Source of the DNA: Rhodoferax sp.
GTDB taxonomy: Bacteria > Pseudomonadota > Gammaproteobacteria > Burkholderiales > Burkholderiaceae_C
Direction: 5' to 3'
NCBI RefSeq assembly: GCF_025354435.1
Contig: NZ_JANXMU010000008.1
Coordinates: forward strand, 38,754 to 102,753
Length of the DNA stretch: 64,000 nucleotides
The notes under the pieces were generated by a model. That model ran no database searches. It saw only the letters and a program-made list of their open reading frames with translations, and was not told the DNA's origin. The position numbers and the translations under genes were made by a program. Positions 1 to 6,841 of the stretch are shown here, in pieces (position 1 is the first letter of the stretch; each line of letters starts with the position of its first letter).

Positions 1-1
1 A

Positions 2-886
2 TCAGTGCAGCCGCCGCGTGAAGCCCGCCCGCAAAACAGCGGGTTGCCCTGGCTCAGATTCGGCCAGCAGCGCGCCCGTGGTGGGGTCGTACACCGCCAC
101 CACACCCGGCCATGCGGCGCACACGGTGACGGCCCCGGCCCCCTTACCCATGGTCTTTTTGACAATGGGGCTTTTGATGCACGGGGCGATAAAGTTGGCA
201 GCACGCTCCAGCAGGTTGACGCTGTAGACATTTGCCCGGCGGGCTGCATCATCTACCGCATTGGGCACGGGGGCAGCAGCACCACCGGGATGGGCTTCGT
301 TGCCGTCGATGTGGTGGTTCACTGGGTCAAGCTGGTGGAACAGGATGGCGGTTTTCTCGGCCTCGAAGGCCGTGGCTGCATCCCGCTTTTGCTCGAAGTC
401 TTGGAGCCGATTCAGCAGCCCCCGTGCCTCAGACGGCGACAGGCCGCACCGCTTGTTTACCCGTGCGGCCAGTTGCTGGCGTGCCGTGGTGTAGGCCGCA
501 AGGGCGGCGGCTTTGCGGGCGGTGTGGACGGATTCCGCAGCCTCCATAACGCGGGCAATGTAGGCGCAGTAACCCGCCACCTCCCAATCAGGCACGGGGT
601 GGCGCACTTGCTGTGCCAACTGCCGCGTGGCATCGCCGTTGCAGCGCATCGCGGACAGCTCAGCGACCCGGCTGGCCTCGTATGTGGGCAGCAGCGCATG
701 GAGTTGCTGTACCTCAGTGGCGCTCATGCCCTCGCCTTCCAGGGCAAAGCCTAAAAGGGGTAGTGCAATTGCCCGATAGGCGGTGTCTACCGTGTCGGAC
801 ACGTCGGCATGTGCACCGATGTCGATCTCTACTTCCAGCGCCAGGGCGGCAAGGGTGGCGGCGTATGTTTGGGCGGCGGCGGTCAT
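2..886 (-). CDS. Hypothetical element protein (294 aa)
   Basis: Unrecognised soluble protein of 294 residues, the last gene of the leftward element operon in the window. The open frame extends further upstream, but the ATG at 886 is chosen because it overlaps the stop of the AlpA-like gene as TAATG, a typical translational-coupling arrangement. The first half is alanine-rich and probably helical. The second half holds a Lys/Arg-rich stretch around residues 140-180 and a segment near residue 240 (APCIKSPIVKKTMGKGAG) followed by a beta-rich tail. It has no signal peptide, membrane segment or recognisable catalytic motif. Its position after a regulator suggests an element-specific role, perhaps replication or packaging interference, but that is inference. 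Confidence 0.55.
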   Translation of the reverse strand: MTAAAQTYAATLAALALEVEIDIGAHADVSDTVDTAYRAIALPLLGFALEGEGMSATEVQQLHALLPTYEASRVAELSAMRCNGDATRQLAQQVRHPVPDWEVAGYCAYIARVMEAAESVHTARKAAALAAYTTARQQLAARVNKRCGLSPSEARGLLNRLQDFEQKRDAATAFEAEKTAILFHQLDPVNHHIDGNEAHPGGAAAPVPNAVDDAARRANVYSVNLLERAANFIAPCIKSPIVKKTMGKGAGAVTVCAAWPGVVAVYDPTTGALLAESEPGQPAVLRAGFTRRLH

Positions 887-1134
887 TACACGGCCCCCGT
901 GTTGATGCGGTCCTGCACCCACTGCAAAACAGCGGCCTCGGACCACGCGGCCATGCGCCGGGTGATATTGATGCACTTGGGAAACTTGCCCTCTTTCATC
1001 AGCTTGTAGATGGTGGATTTTTTGCAGCCGGTGGTGGCCTCTACATCGGGTAGGCGCAGCAAGCGGCCCCGTGGTGGGATGTGGCGGGGCGGTTCAGTCG
1101 GGGGCTGGGTGGTGGGTACAGATTGCAAGGTCAT
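886..1134 (-). CDS. AlpA-family transcriptional regulator / excisionase-like protein
   Basis: Small DNA-binding protein of 82 residues. After a proline-rich, probably disordered N-terminus (about residues 1-25) it has the AlpA/MerR-like winged-helix pattern: a leucine-rich opening (RLLRLPDVEATTG), the helix CKKSTIYKLMKEGKFPK, and a C-terminal helix with WSEAAVLQWVQDR. AlpA proteins of P4-like and cryptic prophages activate int or other element genes or act as excisionases. A 7-8-7 inverted repeat at 1212-1233 lies upstream and is a possible operator. The stop codon overlaps the start of the next gene, so the two are probably cotranslated. Family assignment is firm; the target is unknown. Confidence 0.8.
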   Translation of the reverse strand: MTLQSVPTTQPPTEPPRHIPPRGRLLRLPDVEATTGCKKSTIYKLMKEGKFPKCINITRRMAAWSEAAVLQWVQDRINTGAV

Positions 1135-1211
1135 GGTTTGGGAGTCCTAAAGGGTCGCTGGCATCCGGGATGGTTTGCTCTGGCGATGTAGAGACTGTCC
1201 CAGCAGGCATG

Positions 1212-1233
1212 CCCTGAAATCAAATGTTCAGGG
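1212..1233. promoter_or_regulatory. Inverted repeat upstream of the alpA-like gene
   Basis: Perfect inverted repeat CCCTGAA-N8-TTCAGGG, with a third TTCAGGG half-site at 1285-1291. It lies 80-150 bp upstream of the AlpA-like start, in the 170-bp gap between two element genes. An operator for an element regulator is the simplest reading; no factor is known. Confidence 0.4.
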
Positions 1234-1304
1234 GTCGTGCCAGTGCGCTAAGAGCTATGAACGTGCGTGTTTATTCAGGCTTTGTTCAGGGGGTGAATAA
1301 CCGC

Positions 1305-2693
1305 CTACGCTGCTTTTTTGCTGTTGCTGCTACCCAAACCAGAAAATAGAGTTGCCGCCTTGGGTGCTTTGACCTTCAATAGCTCTGTGATTCGTTGGGG
1401 CTTTACGTTGTAGCGCCGCGCAGCATTCGCCTTGCCGCCACGCTTATGGCTTTCGTCGTAGGCTCTGATCTCTGCCCGCAGGCTGTCTATTGCACCGGGG
1501 GCCGTCCAATCGTTGGGCTGTGCAAGCTGTACGGAATCCAGAACGCCTACCGCCGCGGCCTCAGCCGCCTGCACCACCCCATAGCCCCAGAGCGCACGCG
1601 CCTTGGCGACAGGGATGGCCAGCCGGGAAATCGCACTTCTCACATCGTCCAGCGGGTGGAATACAGCCATGCGTGCGGACGAGGATTTAAGAGACGGTGC
1701 ACCCCGTATGAGGCGCAGCAAAAACGGTAGGTCCGGCTTGTCGGGTAAGGATCCGGGAAGTAAGAATTTGACCCCATGGAATCGCCCTTGATGCGGCATA
1801 GCCCAGCCAGGCGACCCACTAGGCTCAACTGAAACCGTTGCATGTAGATGCACAGATTCCGCATAGTCACCTACCCGCACACGGTAAAGCCAGTCCATCT
1901 CATCCGTCGGCAGGGCCCCGCATAACACCTCTGCCGCTGCCGCAAGGGGAATGGAACGGGTTTGCTCCAGCCAGCGCAGCAGGTCAGCCAGCCGCACCAG
2001 TTGTCCGCCGTTGCCTTCTTTGTAGGCCATGAAGCCCAGCGGGGCATGCAGTAGCCAGTCTTGGGGCGGGTCGATAGCGGCGGGGGCTGTGCCGTAGCCC
2101 CATAGGTCAAACGCACTTGCCAAGGGCACGGCAAGGGTGCGCAGCAGGCCAAGCAGAAACGCATCATCAGGACACGACTGCACAAAGTCCCCGCGTGCCT
2201 TGCCCGCAGGCGATGCGGCGGCAACCTCAGCCAGCCGCACAATCGCCCGCTCATGCCTCGATTGCGCATCCGTCTCAGGATTTGCCAGCCCCGGCCACAC
2301 GCGGTCCCATGCGTCGGCCACGCCACGGGCCACCGTTTCCGGGCTGGAATCGGCCTGCACTTCGGGCAGGTATTGCCAAAACCCACTCAATGCGGCGTTG
2401 ACCTGGTTGCCGATTACCAGCGGCTTTGCATGGGTGCGGGCATTGACCACGTACAGCAGATGGGCCATCCGGCCATCGTCTTGCACCAAGGCAGAAAACA
2501 CCGTTTGCAATGCAGTGTCGCGGGGTTCTTTGGTAGCCAGCCAGCACAGCACATCCTCCAGCCGGGCAAGCCGCCCCGCGTCGGTTTTGTCGCTACGTAG
2601 CAAGCCGTAATCACTGGTGGCTAACCAGTCCCCCAGTGGGGGCGTGGCAGTGGCTGGATGACCCACAGGAGGTGGGGCGGCTGGTTTGGTCAT
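1305..2693 (-). CDS. Hypothetical element protein with C-terminal DNA-binding-like helix (462 aa)
   Basis: Unrecognised 462-residue protein, the largest cargo gene of the element inside the window. It begins with a proline-rich stretch and has no membrane segment or signal peptide. The body is tryptophan-rich and mixed alpha/beta. The last 60 residues contain a basic segment (SHKRGGKANAARRYNVK) followed by PQRITELLKVK, which resembles a helix-turn-helix or ParB-like end and suggests nucleic-acid contact. It is separated from its neighbours by 92 and 170 bp, so it may have its own promoter. The size would suit a replication or primase accessory role, but no Walker, primase or helicase motif is visible and no function is claimed. 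Confidence 0.6.
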   Translation of the reverse strand: MTKPAAPPPVGHPATATPPLGDWLATSDYGLLRSDKTDAGRLARLEDVLCWLATKEPRDTALQTVFSALVQDDGRMAHLLYVVNARTHAKPLVIGNQVNAALSGFWQYLPEVQADSSPETVARGVADAWDRVWPGLANPETDAQSRHERAIVRLAEVAAASPAGKARGDFVQSCPDDAFLLGLLRTLAVPLASAFDLWGYGTAPAAIDPPQDWLLHAPLGFMAYKEGNGGQLVRLADLLRWLEQTRSIPLAAAAEVLCGALPTDEMDWLYRVRVGDYAESVHLHATVSVEPSGSPGWAMPHQGRFHGVKFLLPGSLPDKPDLPFLLRLIRGAPSLKSSSARMAVFHPLDDVRSAISRLAIPVAKARALWGYGVVQAAEAAAVGVLDSVQLAQPNDWTAPGAIDSLRAEIRAYDESHKRGGKANAARRYNVKPQRITELLKVKAPKAATLFSGLGSSNSKKAA

Positions 2694-2785
2694 GGGGTGG
2701 GCGTTGCGTGGGTTGGTGTTGGTGTAGTCCCCCGCCCGGCGGGGTTGACGGGCGGGGTGGGGCTAGGCCGTCCCGTCTGCGGGCC

Positions 2786-2977
2786 TCAGCGCAGATTTTT
2801 AGCTATGTTTTTCTGGCTCCATCCCTCGATGGATTCGCGGGTCCATCGCTTTGTGCGCTTACCCAAAACCAATGCAGGCCGGGGAAAATCCGCCCGTTTA
2901 CTGATTCGGTCTACAACTTCGCGGTACGGCACTTGCAGGGCGGCGGCAATATCGGCGGCGGCCAGCAGCTCAATCAT
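2786..2977 (-). CDS. Excisionase/AlpA-like helix-turn-helix protein (63 aa)
   Basis: Short protein of 63 residues with the winged-helix layout of phage excisionases and AlpA-like regulators: a leucine/alanine first helix (ELLAAADIAAALQV), a second helix with YREVVDRISKR, a wing-like segment (FPRPALVLGKRTKRW) and a final helix TRESIEGWSQKN. It starts inside the end of the preceding gene (ATGA overlap at 2974-2977), so the two are translationally coupled. It is the second such regulator in the element, alongside the AlpA-like protein at 886-1134. One may be the transcription activator and the other the excision factor; which is which cannot be read from sequence. Confidence 0.7.
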   Translation of the reverse strand: MIELLAAADIAAALQVPYREVVDRISKRADFPRPALVLGKRTKRWTRESIEGWSQKNIAKNLR

Positions 2978-3327
2978 TTGTCAAACTCCCCAAGCTTTAG
3001 GCGAATCTCGAAATTTGCCTCTTTCGCTATTACGGCCATACCCCGCAGGCCGTCGATCTGGCTGGCCAGTGAAAACAGCTGTTCGGAGACACCTTCTTTG
3101 CTTTGGAAGCTGCCTACGGTGCCATCAACGACGACAACGCAAGCCAAGCTTTCCACCCAGCCAGCCAGGTGCATGGCTTGCGTGGCCACGTGGCTGCTTG
3201 CGCCGTCGGCAAACCATTGCAGCGTGCGTACATCCATCGACGGGCGGGCCTGGTCCCAAAGCAGGGACAAGGCAGACGCTGGGCGAAAAACCTCAAATCG
3301 TTCTAAGTCTTTGGCGGTGCTCATACT
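2974..3327 (-). CDS. Hypothetical small element protein (117 aa)
   Basis: Unrecognised 117-residue soluble protein. The open frame runs further upstream, but the ATG at 3327 (MSTAKDLERF) is preferred because it lies just beside the stop of the preceding gene at 3321 and gives the same N-terminal style (MSTA) as that neighbour. The protein is acidic to neutral, with a Trp-containing centre and a hydrophobic patch (SLACVVVVDGTV) too short to be a membrane segment. It is tightly packed between overlapping genes at both ends, so it belongs to one polycistronic unit with 4030 to 2786. No functional motif was seen. Confidence 0.6.
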   Translation of the reverse strand, partial: SMSTAKDLERFEVFRPASALSLLWDQARPSMDVRTLQWFADGASSHVATQAMHLAGWVESLACVVVVDGTVGSFQSKEGVSEQLFSLASQIDGLRGMAVIAKEANFEIRLKLGEFDK

Positions 3328-3665
3328 GCCTCCTCTGTACTTGGGATAGCTTCGAGTTTGCGCAAGTTGACGAGGTGGTCCAAATACTTTTGCATGCAGG
3401 CATAGGCAGTTTCTATTTCCGGCTCTTGATCTCTCATCTCTAACTTGGCTATCAGCAGGGAAGCCATGGAAAGCAGTACGCTGCCATAGACGAGAGACAT
3501 ATCCGGAGGGGTTGGTGCTACGGCCTTTTCTGCCCACTCGTAGGCCTTTTCTAGGTCTACATCCTGGGTGTTCAGCTCAGACGTGGCACTCAGCAGGCAG
3601 GACATGGCCAGGCGCTTGGCGTTGGCCTGGTCGAAGGCGGCGATGGTGTCGGGTGCGGTGCTCAT
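3321..3665 (-). CDS. Hypothetical small element protein (114 aa)
   Basis: Unrecognised helical protein of 114 residues. Two hydrophobic stretches (around residues 18-30 and 58-75, the latter SLVYGSVLLSMASLLIAKL) are amphipathic rather than clearly transmembrane. Its ATG at 3665 overlaps the stop of the upstream gene and its stop touches the start of the downstream gene, so translation is probably coupled. The N-terminus MSTA resembles that of the next gene, but the rest shows no clear similarity. Part of the small-gene operon that follows the structured leader RNA. Confidence 0.6.
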   Translation of the reverse strand: MSTAPDTIAAFDQANAKRLAMSCLLSATSELNTQDVDLEKAYEWAEKAVAPTPPDMSLVYGSVLLSMASLLIAKLEMRDQEPEIETAYACMQKYLDHLVNLRKLEAIPSTEEAV

Positions 3666-4030
3666 GCTGTAGCCCCCTTTGCAGCCATAACGATGCCGTG
3701 GGCCTTTCGCTCGATTTCCAGGGATGCAGTGCGGGCATCCCAGCGGCGGCGCTGCACGTCATCCGTGTGGTTGCAGCCCACGGCCTCGGCGCTGCAATTG
3801 ATGGCGTTGGCGGCATCCCCTGCACGGGCGTGGATGATGCCCAAAGCGTGGGCTATCACTTCGGCGTTGGTGCAGTACCGGGGGCTTTCCAGAGCAACCA
3901 GCACCAGGGATGCAATGGCTTGGATTTCATTGAACGCGGCGGCGGCGTAGCCGTCCATCTCGTTAACCGCAATGCGCAGGGATTCGATGGAGTCGCCCAG
4001 GTCGGGCCGTGGGCTGGATTGGGTTTTCAT
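3662..4030 (-). CDS. Hypothetical small element protein (122 aa)
   Basis: Unrecognised 122-residue protein. Most of it is predicted helical and alanine-rich, with a single Cys-Asn-His segment (EAVGCNHTDDVQRRRWDA) in the last third. There is no transmembrane segment or signal. It lies three bases after the preceding gene's stop and overlaps the next start, which places it in the middle of a tightly coupled five-gene string. The length and acidity recall small accessory proteins of phage satellites, but this is only an impression. Confidence 0.55.
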   Translation of the reverse strand: MKTQSSPRPDLGDSIESLRIAVNEMDGYAAAAFNEIQAIASLVLVALESPRYCTNAEVIAHALGIIHARAGDAANAINCSAEAVGCNHTDDVQRRRWDARTASLEIERKAHGIVMAAKGATA

Positions 4031-4033
4031 GGT

Positions 4034-4249
4034 TCACCCCTCCAGTGTCGAAGTGGTGGCGCAGGCATGCTTTAGCAGGCTCAGGGCACGGTTTGCGCGG
4101 CCCGTGGCGGCTTGCAACAGGGCCGGGGTAGCGTCGGGGTGGCGCACGAAATACAAGGCCGTGGACAGGGCGTTTTCGATGGCCTGTTGGCGTTCGATTT
4201 CGATGGGCGCAGCAGCGCGGGGGCTGTGCAGGGGTATTACTTTGGTCAT
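4034..4249 (-). CDS. Hypothetical small element protein (71 aa)
   Basis: Unrecognised 71-residue protein with a basic, proline-containing N-terminus (VIPLHSPRAAAPIEIERQQ) and a helical C-terminal half ending in THR/SER-rich residues. It begins four bases after the HNH gene stop and ends four bases before the next start, so it is within the same transcript. No motif supports a function. Confidence 0.5.
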   Translation of the reverse strand: MTKVIPLHSPRAAAPIEIERQQAIENALSTALYFVRHPDATPALLQAATGRANRALSLLKHACATTSTLEG

Positions 4250-4252
4250 GGT

Positions 4253-4708
4253 TCAGCCCCCTACTTTCTGCATGCGGGGCTGCACCTTGGCACGGCTGCG
4301 CAGGCTGCGAATACTGGATGCACAGCCCTTGCTGATTCCAAACTCTTTGGCAATGTCTGTGATGCGTTTGGGGCTGTGCCGAATGGCCAGCACGTCGGCC
4401 TCTGATAGCTTGGTGCGGGGCAGTCTGAAACCGCTTGCTGTGCGGCCATGTGCGGCGCGGTCGCAGGCGTTTTGGGCTGCGTCACCCAGATACAGATGGT
4501 AGGGGTTGACGCACTGGGCATTGCCGCATGCATGCAGCACCAGGGCGGGGGCTGGAATGGCCCCGCAGAACAGGCGGTAGGCCAGCCGGTGGCCCCGCGA
4601 CTTGCTGCCCTTGCCATTGGCCACAAAGGGGTAACCGCTGGCATCGTGTTGCAGGTGGGGCGTGAGAAAGCAGGTATCCCGCGATAGGCCGGGGAAGGTC
4701 GATTGCAT
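4253..4708 (-). CDS. HNH endonuclease-like protein
   Basis: Protein of 151 residues resembling free-standing phage HNH nucleases. The frame is open further upstream, but the ATG at 4708 is chosen because a GGAG ribosome site precedes it and the upstream part encodes the structured leader. The core runs HRLAYRLFCGAIP, then HACGNAQCVNPYHLYLGD, which holds the metal- and zinc-type His/Cys/Asn pattern of HNH enzymes. The C-terminal 50 residues carry a helix-turn-helix-like segment (RITDIAKEFGISKGCASSI), as in homing endonucleases of the NUMOD type. It is the first gene after the terminator-containing leader RNA, so its expression is probably controlled by that leader. Confidence 0.75.
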   Translation of the reverse strand: MQSTFPGLSRDTCFLTPHLQHDASGYPFVANGKGSKSRGHRLAYRLFCGAIPAPALVLHACGNAQCVNPYHLYLGDAAQNACDRAAHGRTASGFRLPRTKLSEADVLAIRHSPKRITDIAKEFGISKGCASSIRSLRSRAKVQPRMQKVGG

Positions 4709-4731
4709 GGCTTCGTTCTCCGTGTCGAGAC

Positions 4732-4770
4732 AAAAAACCATCCAGTGCGCTTTTCTGGCGTGCAGGATGG
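4732..4770 (-). terminator. Intrinsic terminator between leader RNA and HNH gene
   Basis: On the minus strand CCATCC (4770-4765) pairs with GGATGG (4743-4738), with an inner TGC/GCA and GC/GC extension around a CAGAAAA loop, followed directly by six T residues. It sits 24 bp before the HNH start and shares two bases with the long stem of the upstream structured RNA, so the two folds compete slightly. This is the layout of transcription attenuation. Confidence 0.7.
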
Positions 4771-4838
4771 ACGTAAGGTGGAGAAAACATGGAACACGCC
4801 ATGCTGCCGCCCTTACGGGTAGGCAACACCTTACGTCC
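4769..4838 (-). ncRNA. Candidate C4/CI-type antisense immunity RNA (three-way junction)
   Basis: The minus-strand transcript can form a perfect 12-bp closing stem (GGACGTAAGGTG at 4838-4827 with CACCTTACGTCC at 4780-4769). The stem encloses two hairpins: one at 4825-4805 with a GTAA loop on a CCC/GGG stem, and one at 4803-4788 with CATGG/CCATG around a CGTGTT loop. Both loops are complementary over 7 nt to sites further upstream in the same leader (4925-4931 and 4894-4900). A multi-branched RNA with two antisense loops, located in the leader of an operon and followed by a terminator, matches what is known of phage P1/P7 C4 RNA and P4 CI RNA. Covariation was not tested. Confidence 0.6.
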
Positions 4839-4893
4839 AAAACCATAAATTTTGGGCGTAACAAAACCCGGCTTTAGGTGCGGGTAAGAACCT

Positions 4894-4931
4894 CGTGTTC
4901 ACTGACGGTGTTTTCTGCACCAGCCCCGTAA
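4894..4931 (-). promoter_or_regulatory. Two leader sites complementary to the loops of the structured RNA
   Basis: On the minus strand TTACGGG (4931-4925), inside a CCCCG/CGGGG hairpin, complements the CCCGTAA loop region at 4819-4813. GAACACG (4900-4894) complements the CGTGTTC loop region at 4798-4792. The order of the two targets matches the order of the two loops. These are the equivalents of the a/b targets of C4 RNA or the seqA-type site of P4, by inference. Confidence 0.5.
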
Positions 4932-5131
4932 ATCGGGGATGCGCGAATTATGGCAGCAGATTGGCGGGGTGGGCTGATTTTTGTGCCCCCCTTGTCGATC
5001 ACGCTGCCGGACTGCATTGCACCAGGTGGCAGAAGTCAGCAGCCACCGTTGAAGCACCAGGTCAAACGGCTGCAACCTTTTCGGACGGAGAGCGGCAACG
5101 GCCATATGGGAAGCACCTGGTGGGGCAGCAG

Positions 5132-5362
5132 TCAGCCGCCCGGTTCGATGTACGTGCGGTGCAGCCGCTTTATGTCCAGCATGGCCCCCAGGTACGCGGG
5201 AACCCATGCAGGGATGGGCGTTTGTGCATTTGCCCAGCGGGAGGGGGTTTGCTTAGTTACCCCGGACTTGCGGCAAAAGTCGGATTGCTTCCAACCCAGG
5301 TCAGCCAAAGTGGCGGTGAATTCGTCAGGACTCATGGTGGCATCGGTGATGGGTGTTTTCAT
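5132..5362 (-). CDS. Cro/CI-like helix-turn-helix regulator (76 aa)
   Basis: Small protein of 76 residues with a helix-turn-helix of the lambda-repressor type: FTATLADLGWKQSDFCRKSG, then VTKQTPSRWANAQTPIP, and a following helix AWVPAYLGAMLDI. This is the typical length and order for a phage Cro-like repressor or a DNA-binding transcriptional regulator. Two starts are possible, ATG at 5362 or 5335; neither has a strong ribosome site, and the longer is given. It is the first gene after the control region, and two CGTACG palindromes at 5397-5420 lie directly upstream as candidate operators. It probably governs the leader and operon that follow. Confidence 0.65.
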   Translation of the reverse strand: MKTPITDATMSPDEFTATLADLGWKQSDFCRKSGVTKQTPSRWANAQTPIPAWVPAYLGAMLDIKRLHRTYIEPGG

Positions 5363-5396
5363 GGTGCATCAGTGTAGTGCAGCAGTTCCCTATTGA

Positions 5397-5420
5397 GTAC
5401 GTACGATGCGATTACGTACG
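5397..5420. promoter_or_regulatory. Paired CGTACG palindromes, candidate operator
   Basis: Two CGTACG hexamers, each self-complementary, centred 15 bp apart just upstream of the Cro-like gene. Spacing and position suit a dimeric helix-turn-helix repressor. Inference only. Confidence 0.35.
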
Positions 5421-5568
5421 CTTAGTTAACATAACGCCCGTCGTATAAAGTAGACAAAATGAATAACTTTGTACTCATTAAGGAAATATTCAATCGAATC
5501 AGGCACTTACGCAATAGGTATTTCTGCCCAAAATTTAAGCATCCAACAGATACGCGTTTGCAGAAAAG

Positions 5569-5577
5569 TTATCCACA
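5569..5577 (+). promoter_or_regulatory. Consensus DnaA box
   Basis: TTATCCACA, a perfect match to the consensus DnaA box, inside the element control region about 1 kb from the iterons. One exact 9-mer can occur by chance, so it counts only together with the iterons and AT-rich stretch. Confidence 0.4.
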
Positions 5578-6043
5578 GGCGGGATTCTGCGCAGTCGGCA
5601 CCGGCCCGGCGGATGACGGGTAATTTGGTGGGGGCTACCGGCGTTGCGGTGTAACGGCTGGTGGGCACTGGCTGCAGGGGCAACCGGCACACGCTGCACA
5701 GGGCCGGGGGCTATCTGGTGGCCACGGGAGTGCATGCCTAACTTTTCTCGCAGAGCCACAGGCCGCACCTTACGGACGGGGCTCAACAGCCGCATATCTA
5801 CTGCCGTCAGCACGTGCACTTCGCCAGCGTCATCCATGAGCGGGCGGTGCGTGTTCAATCAACAGCCCCAGGGGCAGGCTGTACTGTGGTGTCTGGGGGC
5901 TGCTACCCCCTGACGCGGGCGCGGGCAACGTCACCCAGTGCCGCAGACAGACACAGGCCCATATCGGCATATCAGCCTCTCGGGTGGGAACGACTGGGGG
6001 AAGTGCACGCGTCTGCACACGCCACGCCAACCCCGACAGTGTT

Positions 6044-6065
6044 CGTCTAGGGTATACCTCAGACG
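6044..6065. repeat. 22-bp imperfect palindrome
   Basis: CGTCTAGGGTATACCTCAGACG is symmetric except at two position pairs, centred on GTATAC. It could be a binding site for a dimeric element protein or a recombination core; nothing else identifies it. Confidence 0.35.
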
Positions 6066-6090
6066 GACTGCGCAACCTGCCCGCAAAAGC

Positions 6091-6157
6091 GTTCGGATAG
6101 GGTGGTAAATCGCTTTGTTGGACGGTTTCCATGTTGGGCCTTAGAACCTATCCGAAC
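6091..6157. repeat. 11-bp inverted repeat with 45-nt spacer
   Basis: GTTCGGATAGG at 6091-6101 is repeated inverted as CCTATCCGAAC at 6147-6157, with no mismatch. It may form a cruciform or large hairpin in the control region. No gene lies within it. Confidence 0.45.
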
Positions 6158-6606
6158 ACTTTGCCCACGTCTGCACCCATGCCGCTGGTGGACGGGGCCG
6201 GTGGAGCCATCCAAGCGCCCAATTCCAGCAACGTGCGTACAGCTCCAAACAGGGGGCTACTTCGCCAATCAGCAGCGCACCGGACCAATAGCGGACTGAC
6301 CACGGCGGCACGGCTTGTCCAGGGCACGGGCCAGCACGTCCAAGGCGTGGCCCACCACCGATCAGCAATACCCGAATCGACGGCCCGCGCCCACCAGGTC
6401 GAAGCCCACCAGCCCGCCCCCATCAAGTGGCAACCCACCGCCGGGTCGAACTGGTAGCCGGGCATGGGTGGCCAGCAGCCCAAAAAACAAGCCCCAGCAA
6501 AGGGCTACAGACAAGGCAAAACCCGATGGGAAAAGGGAGTCAAAAACCAATGGTTAATACTTATATAGATAGAGAATTTTTCATATCTTGAAATATATAG
6601 TGTTCC

Positions 6607-6650
6607 GTTCCCTATTGGTTCCCTATAAGTTCCCTACTGGTTCCCTACTG
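6607..6650. repeat. Four 11-bp tandem iterons beside an AT-rich stretch
   Basis: Four head-to-tail 11-bp units of the form GTTCCCTAnnn (6607, 6618, 6629, 6640), followed by a partial fifth. Two more GTTCCC motifs occur near 6703-6730. The 11-bp period puts every copy on the same helix face. The preceding 50 bp (about 6549-6602) is strongly AT-rich. Iterons beside an AT-rich segment are the hallmark of replication origins of plasmids and P4-like elements. Confidence 0.55.
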
Positions 6651-6841
6651 TTCCCACCGCCTTATCCTCCGCAAACCCGCATGGATGCTGGGTTCTTGGA
6701 ATCTGTTCCCGGCGTTCCCTACGTTCTCTATGACTTTTGGCTCTAGCCGTGAATGCTTTTTCTGAAAACGGGCGCAAAAAAACCGCCGGGTGGGTGCTGC
6801 GGGGCGGTGTTAGGTGGGGGTCGGTACTGGTGCTGGGGCTC

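Larger units (their letters stand above)
5363..6841. other. Gene-poor control and putative replication region of the element
   Basis: About 1.5 kb with no convincing gene. The open frames here have shadow-like composition and no ribosome sites. It contains palindromic operator-like repeats at 5397-5420, a perfect DnaA box at 5569-5577, a 22-bp imperfect palindrome at 6044-6065, an 11-bp inverted repeat at 6091-6157, an AT-rich stretch at about 6549-6602 and four 11-bp iterons at 6607-6650. Together these suggest the control or origin region of a replicating element; which strand initiates is unknown. Confidence 0.5.

Noticed and set aside
5535..5858. 107-residue minus-strand frame in the control region
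   Set aside because: It has no ribosome site, its second half is Pro/Arg shadow-like, and it spans the DnaA box, so it is not called as a gene.
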